Shown here: piece by piece, positions 20,093 through 27,781 of the stretch
Layout of the letters: each line of letters starts with the position of its first letter
Position numbering within the stretch: the first letter of the stretch is position 1
DNA from: Microbacterium sp.
GTDB lineage: Bacteria; Actinomycetota; Actinomycetes; Actinomycetales; Microbacteriaceae
NCBI RefSeq assembly: GCF_017305435.1
Contig: NZ_JAFKIP010000004.1
Coordinates: 1-64,000 of the forward strand
Length of the DNA: 64,000 nucleotides
Direction of reading: 5' to 3'
The notes under the pieces: model-generated
What the model was told of the DNA's origin: nothing
What the model saw: the letters and a program-made list of their open reading frames with translations, nothing else
Databases searched by the model: none
Position numbers and translations under genes: made by a program

Positions 20093-21900
20093 GGCCCCTC
20101 CTGCGGGGTGAGCGCGGGTGCGACGAAATACGTCCTCTCCGAAGCTTCGCCCTTCTTGCCGATGTTGAACCCGGAGATGGGCCGGAAATACCCCATGACG
20201 CGCGTCCACACCTCGCATTCGGCCCGGCACGTCGGGCACGTCTCGTGGTGGCCGGAGACGTAGCCGTGACGCGGGCAGATCGAGAACGTCGGCGTGATCG
20301 TCAGGTACGGCAGCCGGAAGCGCTCGAGCGAGCGGCGGACGAGGTCCCGGCACGCGCGGGCGGACTCCATCGCCTCGCCGAGGTAGAGGTGGAGGACGGT
20401 TCCGCCGGTGTACTTCTGCTGCAGCGGCTCCTGGAGCGTCATCGCCAGGAACGGGTCGGCGGTGAACCCCACGGGAAGCTGCGACGAGTTCGTGTAGTAG
20501 GGGTTCTCCGCGGTGCCGGCGTGCCGGATGCCGGCGTCGCCGAAGCGGGCGATGTCCTCCTTCGCGAACCGGTAGGTCGTCCCCTCTGCGGGGGTCGCTT
20601 CGAGGTTGTACATGCGGCCCGTCTCCTCCTGGAACCGCGTGATGCGCTCGCGCACGCGATCCAGGAGCCGCAGCGCAGCTGCCGCACCGGTGTCATCGGT
20701 GAGGTCGTGCTCGTCGCGGGTCAGGTTCCGCACGTACTCGTTGACGCCGTTGACGCCGATCGTGGAGAAGTGGTTGTCGAGGGTGCCGAGGTAGCGCTGC
20801 GTGTAGGGGAAGAGCCCGGCATCCAGGTGGTGCGTGATGACGGCGCGTTTGGCCTCGAGGCTGCCCTTCGCGATGTCGAGCAGTTCGTCCAGGCGTGCGA
20901 GCGCGCCCTCCTCATCGCCGGAGTGGAGGAACCCCAGACGCGCGCAGTTGATCGTGACGACGCCGATCGAACCGGTCTGCTCCGCCGAGCCGAACAGGCC
21001 GTTGCCGCGCTTGAGGAGCTCGGTGAGGTCGAGCTGCAGTCGACAGCACATCGAGCGGATCATGCCCGGGTCGAGGTCGGAGTTCACGAAGTTCTGGAAG
21101 TACGGCAGGCCGTATCGCGCGGTCATCGCGAAGAGCGCCTCGACGTTCTCGCCCTCCCAGTCGAAGTCCTTCGTGATGTTGTACGTGGGGATCGGGAAGG
21201 TGAAGGCGCGCCCCTCGGCATCCCCTTCCGTCATCACCTCGATGAACGCGCGGTTGATGAGCCCCATCTCATCGGCGAGGTCGCCGTAGGCGAAGTCCTG
21301 CACCTCACCCGCGATCAGAGGTCGCTGCGCGCGGAGGTCGTCGGGGCAGACCCAGTCGAACGTGAGATTCGTGAACGGGGTCTGCGTGCCCCAGCGACTC
21401 GGCACGTTGAGGTTGAAGACGAACTCCTGCAGCGCCTGCCGGACCTGCGGGTAGCTCAGGGCGTCGCGGCGGACGTACGGGGCGAGGTAGGTGTCGAACG
21501 AGGAGAACGCCTGCGCGCCGGCCCACTCGTTCTGGAGCGTGCCGAGGAAGTTGACGAGCTGACCGAGAGCGCTCGAGAAGTGCCGCGGGGGAGCGCTCGA
21601 CACGCGCCCGGGGACACCGCCCATGCCCTGTTCGAGCACCATCCGCAGCGACCACCCGGCGCAGTACCCGGCGAGGACGTCGAGGTCGTGGATGTGCAGA
21701 TCGCCCTCGCGATGGGCGCGCCCCGCCTCGGCTGAGTAGACCTCGTCGAGCCAGTAGTTCGCGATGAGCTTGCCCGAGGCGTTGAGCACGAGTCCGCCCA
21801 ACGAGTAGCCCTGGTTCGCGTTCGCGTTGACGCGCCAGTCGGCGCGCGCGAGGTACTCGTCGACCGTGTCTTTGACCGAGATCGTGCGGGAGGATGCCAT
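20062..21900 (-). CDS. nrdD: anaerobic ribonucleoside-triphosphate reductase
   Basis: 612 residues. The glycyl-radical core includes the CCRLQLDL and GSIGVVTINCARLGF segments. The C-terminal zinc site is CPRHG..CPTCRAEC. The radical glycine lies in RVMGYFRP. The protein begins directly at VDEYLARADWRVNANANQGYS, so the N-terminal ATP-cone found in E. coli NrdD (712 residues) is absent. It reduces ribonucleoside triphosphates without oxygen. It forms a two-gene operon with nrdG downstream. The ATG has GAAGAAGG eight bases upstream. Confidence 0.94.
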   Translation of the reverse strand: MASSRTISVKDTVDEYLARADWRVNANANQGYSLGGLVLNASGKLIANYWLDEVYSAEAGRAHREGDLHIHDLDVLAGYCAGWSLRMVLEQGMGGVPGRVSSAPPRHFSSALGQLVNFLGTLQNEWAGAQAFSSFDTYLAPYVRRDALSYPQVRQALQEFVFNLNVPSRWGTQTPFTNLTFDWVCPDDLRAQRPLIAGEVQDFAYGDLADEMGLINRAFIEVMTEGDAEGRAFTFPIPTYNITKDFDWEGENVEALFAMTARYGLPYFQNFVNSDLDPGMIRSMCCRLQLDLTELLKRGNGLFGSAEQTGSIGVVTINCARLGFLHSGDEEGALARLDELLDIAKGSLEAKRAVITHHLDAGLFPYTQRYLGTLDNHFSTIGVNGVNEYVRNLTRDEHDLTDDTGAAAALRLLDRVRERITRFQEETGRMYNLEATPAEGTTYRFAKEDIARFGDAGIRHAGTAENPYYTNSSQLPVGFTADPFLAMTLQEPLQQKYTGGTVLHLYLGEAMESARACRDLVRRSLERFRLPYLTITPTFSICPRHGYVSGHHETCPTCRAECEVWTRVMGYFRPISGFNIGKKGEASERTYFVAPALTPQEGPWSVPPQPVS

Positions 21901-21933
21901 GCTGCGACCTTCTTCCGAAAGGGGAGGAGTTGT

Positions 21934-21963
21934 GGTCTGACCACCATATGTTGTGGTCAGACC
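21934..21963 (-). promoter_or_regulatory. operator-like inverted repeat upstream of nrdDG
   Basis: A perfect 11-bp inverted repeat (GGTCTGACCAC and GTGGTCAGACC) with an 8-base spacer lies 34-63 bases upstream of the nrdD start. Its centre, CCACCATATGTTGTGG (21941-21956), agrees at most positions with the NrdR-box pattern known from other bacteria (ACAC..ATAT..GTGT type). I infer control of nrdDG, possibly by NrdR; the gene on the other side (22048) could share it. Confidence 0.55.
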
Positions 21964-22047
21964 TCGCGACGACAGCACATGTGGCGTGTCGTGCGCGAAT
22001 GTGACTTCGCGCGCGCCCCAACGAGCTCCGTGTGACAGGCTGGAGGC

Positions 22048-22944
22048 GTGACGATCGTGCCGCCTGCGCCCGGTGAGCCGCGTCGGCCGGACGGCCCGCG
22101 CGACCCCGGTGATGCCTGGGTCGTCGCCGACGACGGCACCCGGTACTGGGGGCGGTTCGGGGCCGCTGGCCTCCTCGCGTTCGATCCCGACCGCGGCATC
22201 CTGCTGCAGCATCGCGTCTCCTGGAGTCACCACGGGGATACGTGGGCACTCCCCGGAGGCGCACGACACGAGCACGAGTCCGCGTGCGATGCGGCCCTGC
22301 GCGAATCGGCCGAGGAGGCGGGTGTGCCGGCATCCGCCGTGCGCCCGCGCCTGATCAGCGTCCACGACGCCGCCATCTGGACCTATTCGACGCTCGTCGC
22401 CGATGTCATCGCCCCGTTCGAACCCGTCATCAGCGATCCGGAGAGCCGCGAGCTGGCGTGGGTGCCGATCGACGGTGTCGACGCGCACCCGCTGCACCCC
22501 GGCTTCGCCGCCGCGTGGCCGCTCCTGCGGTCGCTGCTGACGGTCCGGCCGGCGATCATCGTGGATGCCGCGAATGTCGTCGGGTCCGTCCCGGACGGCT
22601 GGTGGCGCGATCGCGCCGGGGCGACATCGCGGCTCGTCGAACGCCTCACGCTGCTCGCCATCGACGGCGTGGACGCCGCGCTGCTCGATCTGCCGGGAGA
22701 CGTATGGTTCCCCGAGATCGTCGTGATCGTCGAAGGGCAGGCACGTGACATCGCGGATGCCGTGGAGAGCCCGGTGCGCGTCGTCCGTGCGCGCGGGGCG
22801 GGCGACGACGAGATCGTCGCCGAGGCGCGCGCGCTCCGGGACGCGGGGAGGGCCGTCACGGTCGTGACGAGCGACCGCGAGTTGCGTGTGCGCGTCGAGA
22901 CTCTCGGCGCGAAGGTGCACGGGCCCCGGTGGCTGCCGGCCTGA
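22048..22944 (+). CDS. NUDIX hydrolase fused to a NYN/PIN-like nuclease domain
   Basis: 298 residues, GTG start after TGGAGGC. The N-terminal NUDIX domain (about 20-155) has the box GGARHEHESACDAALRESAEEAGV. The C-terminal part (about 170-298) begins IIVDAANVVGSVPDGWWRDR and ends VTVVTSDRELRVRVETLGAKVHGPRW. That Asp-Asn and TSDRE pattern is typical of NYN/YacP RNases with PIN-like folds. One protein may therefore sanitise a nucleotide and cleave RNA. Fusions of this type are seen in actinobacteria as far as I recall; the function is not established. It is divergent from nrdD. Confidence 0.78.
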   Translation: MTIVPPAPGEPRRPDGPRDPGDAWVVADDGTRYWGRFGAAGLLAFDPDRGILLQHRVSWSHHGDTWALPGGARHEHESACDAALRESAEEAGVPASAVRPRLISVHDAAIWTYSTLVADVIAPFEPVISDPESRELAWVPIDGVDAHPLHPGFAAAWPLLRSLLTVRPAIIVDAANVVGSVPDGWWRDRAGATSRLVERLTLLAIDGVDAALLDLPGDVWFPEIVVIVEGQARDIADAVESPVRVVRARGAGDDEIVAEARALRDAGRAVTVVTSDRELRVRVETLGAKVHGPRWLPA

Positions 22945-22959
22945 ACCGCGCCGCTCGGA

Positions 22960-23328
22960 CTACAGCTCGTCGTCGCGGCCGCGCAGCCGGTCGATCTCGC
23001 GTCGCTCCCGCTTGGTCGGCCGGCCGGCTCCGCGATCGCGCACCGCGAGCTGGGCGACGGGCTCCCGCGGTGGCGTGCGGTCCTCTGCGGCGAGGGCGGC
23101 GAGCGGGGCGCCGACCCGCTTCGCGATCAGCTGCCGAACGACGAGGATGCGGTCGAAGCCGGCGATCCGCACGCGCAGCTCATCGCCGATGCGGAGGGGC
23201 TGCGCGGCCTTCGCCTTCTCGCCGCCCACGCGAACATGCCCCGCGCGGCATGCGGTCGTCGCCGCGGACCGGGTCTTGTAGATGCGCACGGCCCAGAGCC
23301 AGGCATCCACCCGGACCGAGCCGGTCAT
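22960..23328 (-). CDS. S4-domain RNA-binding protein, Hsp15 type
   Basis: 122 residues. The S4 domain begins VRVDAWLWAVRIYKTRSAATTACRAGHVRVGG and is followed by a basic tail with the RPTKRERREIDR motif of the HslR group. E. coli Hsp15 recycles 50S subunits carrying nascent chains. Its ATG overlaps the stop of the YhhN gene, so the two are cotranscribed. Confidence 0.87.
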   Translation of the reverse strand: MTGSVRVDAWLWAVRIYKTRSAATTACRAGHVRVGGEKAKAAQPLRIGDELRVRIAGFDRILVVRQLIAKRVGAPLAALAAEDRTPPREPVAQLAVRDRGAGRPTKRERREIDRLRGRDDEL

Positions 23329-24026
23329 CGCTCTCCTCGTGTCAGCAGCCGAACCGCGCCGAAGACGAGGAGACCCTGTCCGATCGTGTACGTCAGCATG
23401 ACCCACGGGCCTGTGAGCGCGTCGGAGACGCCCGGCAGGAACAGCAGGAGCGCGAGGAGGGTGTCGGAGGCCAGGAAGAACGCACCGCCCGCCGCGGTGA
23501 TGCGGGAGCCGCGGGCGGCGGAGGCCGCCGTGCCACCGAGAACGACGCCGTAGATCGCGACGCCGATCGCGAGCGCGCCGAGGTGCGGCCACAGCAGGGC
23601 GATCATCGTCACCCACCAGGCGACATAGACGAGAGCCCAGCGCGGAAGCGGCCGACGGGCGAGGGCGCGCAGGAACAGAGCGATGTAGGCGAGATGCGCG
23701 AGCCCGAAGCATGCGAGCATCGCGGGCAGCTCGTCGTCGAGGAACGGGAAGAAGATGCCCGCGCCGTCGCCGAGCCACGAGAAGGCGATCGCGAGGAGGA
23801 GCAACGCTCCGACGCGGGAGCGCGCGCGGATGCCGAGCGCGACGAGTGCGGCCAGGGTGAGCGCGGGCATGAGGAGCAGCTTCGTCGGGTACACGAGAGC
23901 GTCGAGCCCGAACACCATGGCTGCGACGTGGACCACCGAGGCGGCGACGTAGAGGCCGAAACCCCACCACCGGGTGTCGTGGGATGTGCGGTCGGCGCTC
24001 GTGGGCGTCGAGGTCGGTGCGGCCAC
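23325..24026 (-). CDS. YhhN family membrane protein, lysoplasmalogenase-like
   Basis: 233 residues. About eight hydrophobic helices follow an 18-residue polar lead. Acidic residues inside helices (FSWLGDGAG, FFLASDTLLAL) match the paired Asp motifs of the YhhN/TMEM86 family, whose animal members hydrolyse lysoplasmalogens. The substrate in a bacterium is unknown. The GTG start has AAGGAG seven bases upstream, which decides it against longer frames. Confidence 0.82.
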   Translation of the reverse strand: MAAPTSTPTSADRTSHDTRWWGFGLYVAASVVHVAAMVFGLDALVYPTKLLLMPALTLAALVALGIRARSRVGALLLLAIAFSWLGDGAGIFFPFLDDELPAMLACFGLAHLAYIALFLRALARRPLPRWALVYVAWWVTMIALLWPHLGALAIGVAIYGVVLGGTAASAARGSRITAAGGAFFLASDTLLALLLFLPGVSDALTGPWVMLTYTIGQGLLVFGAVRLLTRGER

Positions 24027-24083
24027 GGGGCTCCTTCGCGCGAGCGGTCTCGGGTGCGCGCTGCGCACCTCGGACCCATCGTA

Positions 24084-24125
24084 GGCGCGGGGCGCGGGGC
24101 GCGGGGCGCGGGGCGCGGGGCGCGG
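24084..24125 (+). repeat. six perfect tandem GGCGCGG heptamers
   Basis: Six identical 7-bp units (42 bp) occupy the short space between the YhhN gene and the GNAT gene, 14 bases before the GNAT stop. Degenerate copies (AGTGCGAAGCGCGG) continue on the right. This is a slippage-prone simple repeat. Confidence 0.95.
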
Positions 24126-24139
24126 AGTGCGAAGCGCGG

Positions 24140-24718
24140 TCAGCTGATCGCGAGCGCCACGATCGGCCGCGCGGGCTTCGGACGAGCGACCTCGTGGAAG
24201 CCCGCGTCGAAGAAGGTCGACAGTGCGCCGTGGAAGAGTTCGTTCGACGTCGTCTTCTTGACCGCGGCATCCACCGGATACCCCTCGATCACGCGGGCGC
24301 CGTGGCGGTGCGCGTGCTCCACCGCTGCGGCGAGGAGGCGGGCACCGAGGCCGGCGCCGCGGTGCTCTCGCCGCACGACGAAGCACGTCACGGCCCAGAC
24401 CGAGGGGTCGTCGAAGGGTTCGGGGGACTGCTGGAAATCGCGGGTGCGCGCGAGCCGCGGCTGGTCGGGGCGAGGCGACACCTTGACCCAACCCGCTGCG
24501 GCGCCGTCGACGTAGGCGATGAGCGCGGATGCGGGCGTCGCGGTGAGGTCGGCCCGCAACAGCTCGCGCCGCTCGTCGCGGGACGTGGCGTTGAAGTCCT
24601 TGTTCGGCAGCATCCACCACTGGCACCAGCAGGACGCGCCGTCGCCGCCACCGGTGAGCGCGTGTTCGGCGTCGGCGAAGCGGTCGGTGGATGCCACGCG
24701 GATCTCGATCTCGCTCAT
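24140..24718 (-). CDS. GNAT family N-acetyltransferase
   Basis: 192 residues. The acetyl-CoA binding motif A appears as VTCFVVRREHRGAGLGARLLAAAVEHA (R-x-x-G-x-G/A), preceded by the beta strand AAAGWVKVS. The N-terminus has a CWCQWWMLP motif, which in related proteins marks the subgroup described as GNAT acting on small molecules. Substrate unknown. Single-gene unit. Confidence 0.82.
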   Translation of the reverse strand: MSEIEIRVASTDRFADAEHALTGGGDGASCWCQWWMLPNKDFNATSRDERRELLRADLTATPASALIAYVDGAAAGWVKVSPRPDQPRLARTRDFQQSPEPFDDPSVWAVTCFVVRREHRGAGLGARLLAAAVEHAHRHGARVIEGYPVDAAVKKTTSNELFHGALSTFFDAGFHEVARPKPARPIVALAIS

Positions 24719-24795
24719 GCCGACACGCTACGCGCCCGGTCAGACATCGCGCTCGGGTCGGGCGGCCGGGCCGGTGGGCTCTCGGTCCTGCTCGG

Positions 24796-24825
24796 TTCGC
24801 GACGGCCTCGCGGACAGGCTACGAT
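24796..24825 (+). promoter_or_regulatory. probable tRNA-Pro promoter
   Basis: TTCGCG (24796-24801) and TACGAT (24820-24825) at 18-base spacing form the best sigma-70-like promoter before the tRNA. Transcription would begin near 24832, ahead of both the half tRNA and the intact one. Confidence 0.4.
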
Positions 24826-24855
24826 AGGGGAGTTGTCCGCGTGCGGGCGATGGAC

Positions 24856-24897
<42 letters not shown>

Positions 24898-24936
24898 GGT
24901 GAGTTAGAGCGGCGTGACTGCACGAAAACTAAACAA

Positions 24937-25010
<74 letters not shown>

Positions 25011-25014
25011 CAAA

Positions 25015-25048
25015 AAGCCCTGGTGAGAGGCAACTTTCACCAGGGCTT
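25015..25048 (+). terminator. hairpin terminator after tRNA-Pro
   Basis: A 12-bp perfect stem (AAGCCCTGGTGA and its complement) with a 10-base loop starts four bases after the tRNA, preceded by an A run. It could end tRNA transcription or, read the other way, integrase transcripts. It lies at the junction with the element, so it may belong to either side. Confidence 0.75.
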
Positions 25049-25074
25049 CGTCGTATCTGGACGTGGTCACTGCC

Positions 25075-25181
25075 TGGTCCACTCGCCCGATCTGCTCGAT
25101 CCGGTCGCCGCCGAAGTGGACCACTCCCGTTCAGTGTCCTCGCCCGCGAAGTGCACCAGAAGGTGCCCGTCGAGTGGACCA
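25075..25181. promoter_or_regulatory. repeated AGTGGACCA motifs, probable integrase arm sites
   Basis: The 9-mer AGTGGACCA occurs at 25115-25123 and 25173-25181, inverted at 25075-25083, and with one mismatch (AGTGCACCA) at 25150-25158. The first and last copies extend to a 12-bp inverted repeat (CTGGTCCACTCG, 25074-25085, and its complement, 25171-25182). Four copies in about 107 bp between the tRNA and the integrase stop are where arm-type binding sites of a tyrosine integrase would be expected. Confidence 0.6.
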
Positions 25182-25243
25182 GAATCCGCGCAGGACGGTG
25201 CTCCGGCCCCTTCTGGAGGGGTCGGAGCGGGGTTCGGAGGCGG

Positions 25244-26434
25244 TCACAGGCGGGGTCCGTCGCGGCGGGTGGTGTCCCTTCTGGTGGGTGCTGCGGACAG
25301 GAACTGGTTGGCCTGTCGGGCCGCTTCGGCGAGGTGCCGATGGTCGGGGTGCAGATAGCCCTTGGTGGTCTCGATCGACTGGTGTCCGAGAATCTCTTGG
25401 AGCACGTGCAGGGCGATGCCGGCGTCAGCCATCCACGTCGCTCCGGTGTGGCGCAGCCCGTGCCGGGTGAGGTTGCCGAAGCCGAGTTTTGCCACGAGGT
25501 CGTCCCAGTGGGTGGCGTCGCGGACGGTGGCGGTGGTGAGGACGCCACCGCGGGGCCCGCGCAGGAGCGGATCGTCGGGCTCCTTGCCGTCGGTGAGGCG
25601 TTCGAGGATGGGTTCGAGGGCGTCGAGCATTGGGACGGGGCGGTCGCTGCGGCCTTTGGTCTGCTTGACGACGAGGCCACCCTTGCCGGGATAGTGCTGG
25701 CGTCTGATCCACACGATGCGGTTGCCCCAGTCCACGTCCCCGGCCCGTAGCCCTGCGACCTCTGAGCCGCGGGCGGCGAGGAGAGCGGCGAGCATGATGT
25801 GATCGGAATACGACTGGTGCACCTTCCCGCACGCGGTCGCGAGCTTCTGCAACGTGGGAAGGTCTGGGAGGGCGTACTGGCGGAGCGCTCCGGTGGTGTG
25901 GGTGACGTGTTTGCCGAGGTTGCGTCGGGCACGGTGCTTGGCCGGGTTGATCGAGATGATGTCGTCACGGACGGCCTCATCCAGGACCCGGACCAGCGGG
26001 GCGATGGAGTTCTTGATAGTCGAGGCGGAGTGCTCAGCCTCCCAGCCGTCGATGGTGCGGTCGATCATCCCGGCGGTGATCTTCGCGACCCGGATGTGCC
26101 CGAGCGCGGGCAGCACGCGGAGCCGAAGCCCGGTGTCATAGAGCTCAGCCGTGGACGTGGGATCGAGGCCCCGCTGCCACCTGTCACCGATCGACGCTGC
26201 GTAGGCGGCGAGCGTGATGGTGGTGTCGTTGCCGGTCTCGGTCGCGGCACGCATCTGCTCGAAGAACTCCTCGACCTCCTCCGCGGTGCGGACGTGACTG
26301 ACTCGGCCGACGCGCTTCTTGGTCGAGGGGTCGGTCCAGCGCACGCGGGCGCGGAAGCCTTCGGTGCGGCGTTCGACGTCGGTGGTGAGCTTGACGCCGA
26401 CCGGCGGCATGCGACGGTTGCGGGGGTCAGCCAT
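25244..26434 (-). CDS. int: ICE tyrosine integrase
   Basis: 396 residues. The arm-binding AP2-like N-terminus (about 15-60, RTEGFRARVRWTDPSTKKR) precedes the core-binding domain (75-165). The catalytic domain has Arg222 (ARGSEVAG), a likely Lys260 (QTKGRSDR), His325 and Arg328 (RHGLRHTG), His351 (LGHQSIE) and Tyr360 (TKGYLHP). The C-terminus points at the tRNA-Pro 74 bases or more beyond the repeats, the usual layout for tRNA-targeting integrases. The ATG is chosen because upstream codons would overlap the excisionase gene entirely; the two genes overlap by 8 bases. Confidence 0.94.
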   Translation of the reverse strand: MADPRNRRMPPVGVKLTTDVERRTEGFRARVRWTDPSTKKRVGRVSHVRTAEEVEEFFEQMRAATETGNDTTITLAAYAASIGDRWQRGLDPTSTAELYDTGLRLRVLPALGHIRVAKITAGMIDRTIDGWEAEHSASTIKNSIAPLVRVLDEAVRDDIISINPAKHRARRNLGKHVTHTTGALRQYALPDLPTLQKLATACGKVHQSYSDHIMLAALLAARGSEVAGLRAGDVDWGNRIVWIRRQHYPGKGGLVVKQTKGRSDRPVPMLDALEPILERLTDGKEPDDPLLRGPRGGVLTTATVRDATHWDDLVAKLGFGNLTRHGLRHTGATWMADAGIALHVLQEILGHQSIETTKGYLHPDHRHLAEAARQANQFLSAAPTRRDTTRRDGPRL

Positions 26435-26642
26435 GCGCTGTCTCCTGCTCGCGCACCCAGGCGCGCATGGTGACGGGGTTGTAGCGGTAAACGCCACCGA
26501 CCTGCACGAACGGTGGCCCGACCTTCTCGCGCCGCCACCGGGACAGTGTGGCCTGGGAGACGGTCAGGAACTCCGACGCCTCCCTGGGGCACCACAGCGG
26601 CTCGACGGTGCCGATGCCGCGGTCACTGAGTGGGCTCGTCAT
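26427..26642 (-). CDS. xis: helix-turn-helix excisionase-like protein
   Basis: 71 residues. A MerR-like winged HTH of the excisionase type (WCPREASEFLTVSQATLSRWRREK, then GPPFVQVGGVYRYNPVTMRAWV). Such proteins bind attachment-site DNA and direct the integrase towards excision. It sits immediately upstream of int with overlapping ends, and its start overlaps the DUF4913 gene by 20 bases. Confidence 0.87.
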   Translation of the reverse strand: MTSPLSDRGIGTVEPLWCPREASEFLTVSQATLSRWRREKVGPPFVQVGGVYRYNPVTMRAWVREQETAHG

Positions 26643-27261
26643 CGTCGGACACCTCGCCGGTTTCTGGGTCGGCGCCGAGGCTCGCGTAGAAGGCATCCTC
26701 AGCGGCCTGGCGGCGTGCGACATCGGCCTTGACGAACGCTCGGAAGTCCGCCGCCCGGTCGGGGATCACGATGTCCTCGATCGTCTCCGTGGGCGTCTCG
26801 CCGGGCCATGCGGTCTGCCGGGTGGCGCGGTCGCGGTCCAGGCGGGTGCCGCAGGCGGCGACCCAGTCGCGCAGGCGTTGGCGGGCGTCGGCGAAGTCGC
26901 GGTGCCAGCCGTTGGGTGCTGACCCGTTCTCCTCTGGGTCGTAGGCGCACAGCCAGTGCAGGTGCAGGGCGCTGAGCTCCCACACCAGCTCCGGGTGGCG
27001 GTGCCAGAACGGCGGGACCACGGACGCGGGGAGCCCGTAGGTGTGGCGCAACCAGGTCACCCACTTGTCGAGCTCGACCCATTCGCCGGCGGCCTCCTCG
27101 GCGGTGAGGAGGTTCCAGTTGACCGGATGCGGCGGTTCCGCGAGCAGACCAGCGTCCTCCTCCGGCACTTCTGTGTCGTCGGTGTCGTCCAAGGGAGCGG
27201 GCTCTGGCTCGTCCTGCTCGGGGATGTCATCGACCTCGGCCATCATCGTCTCCTCGGTCAC
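26623..27261 (-). CDS. DUF4913 family protein
   Basis: 212 residues. An acidic, disordered first 40 residues precede a compact Trp-rich region (EWVELDKWVTWLRHTYGL, PPFWHRHPELVWELSALHLHWL) characteristic of DUF4913. These proteins are common near SSB and integrase genes in actinobacterial conjugative elements; their biochemical role is unknown. GTG start overlaps the ssb stop (GTGA), so it is coupled. Confidence 0.8.
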   Translation of the reverse strand: MTEETMMAEVDDIPEQDEPEPAPLDDTDDTEVPEEDAGLLAEPPHPVNWNLLTAEEAAGEWVELDKWVTWLRHTYGLPASVVPPFWHRHPELVWELSALHLHWLCAYDPEENGSAPNGWHRDFADARQRLRDWVAACGTRLDRDRATRQTAWPGETPTETIEDIVIPDRAADFRAFVKADVARRQAAEDAFYASLGADPETGEVSDDDEPTQ

Positions 27262-27731
27262 AGCCCGAGCGCCGGTGCGGTCGACGGGGAGGAGCGGCGG
27301 GGCTCCTCGTTGCGCGTGGCCTCCCTGGCTGCGGTGGATGCCGGGGCTTCTCCCTCCGCTACACGAGTGGTGCGCGGGTTGCGGTCGACTTCGTAGCTGG
27401 TGCGGGCGAGGTCGTGGCCGATCTTCTTGGCGACGAACTCCTCTCCCTGCACGGTCTGCCGGTCCCTCTCGTACTCGTACGGGTGCGTGTAACCCTCGGC
27501 GACGAAGCTGTCGCCCTTCGCGAACCGCTCATGCGCCCGCTCAGCGGTCGTCCGATACGCCACGAGGTCGTGAAACGTGGTCTCCAGCTCCGTGAACGAC
27601 CCGTCCGGCTCCCTGCGGTAGTGCTCCTGCCCGACACGGGCATAGAACCTCGCTTCGCCCTTAGCGGTGTGGCTGAGCTGCGGGTCCGAGGCGATGAACC
27701 CTGTGAACGACTCCTGCGTGTGGATCGCCAT
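27258..27731 (-). CDS. ssb: single-stranded DNA-binding protein of the element
   Basis: 157 residues. The OB-fold pattern runs from FTGFIASDPQLSHTAKGEARFYARVGQEHY through FHDLVAYRTTAERAHERFAKGDSFVAEGYTHPYEYERD. The tail is polar and lacks the acidic DDDxPF tip of chromosomal SSBs, as is usual in conjugative elements. It probably coats transferred single strands in recipient or donor. Confidence 0.85.
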   Translation of the reverse strand: MAIHTQESFTGFIASDPQLSHTAKGEARFYARVGQEHYRREPDGSFTELETTFHDLVAYRTTAERAHERFAKGDSFVAEGYTHPYEYERDRQTVQGEEFVAKKIGHDLARTSYEVDRNPRTTRVAEGEAPASTAAREATRNEEPRRSSPSTAPALGL

Positions 27732-27781
27732 GACGACCGTCCCTTCCTGGCATCGGCGGCCCCATGACAGAACCGCTCTTG

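Noticed and set aside
20245-21735. 496-codon plus-strand open frame
   Set aside because: It is antisense to nrdD, whose motifs are unmistakable, and it has a shadow-type composition.
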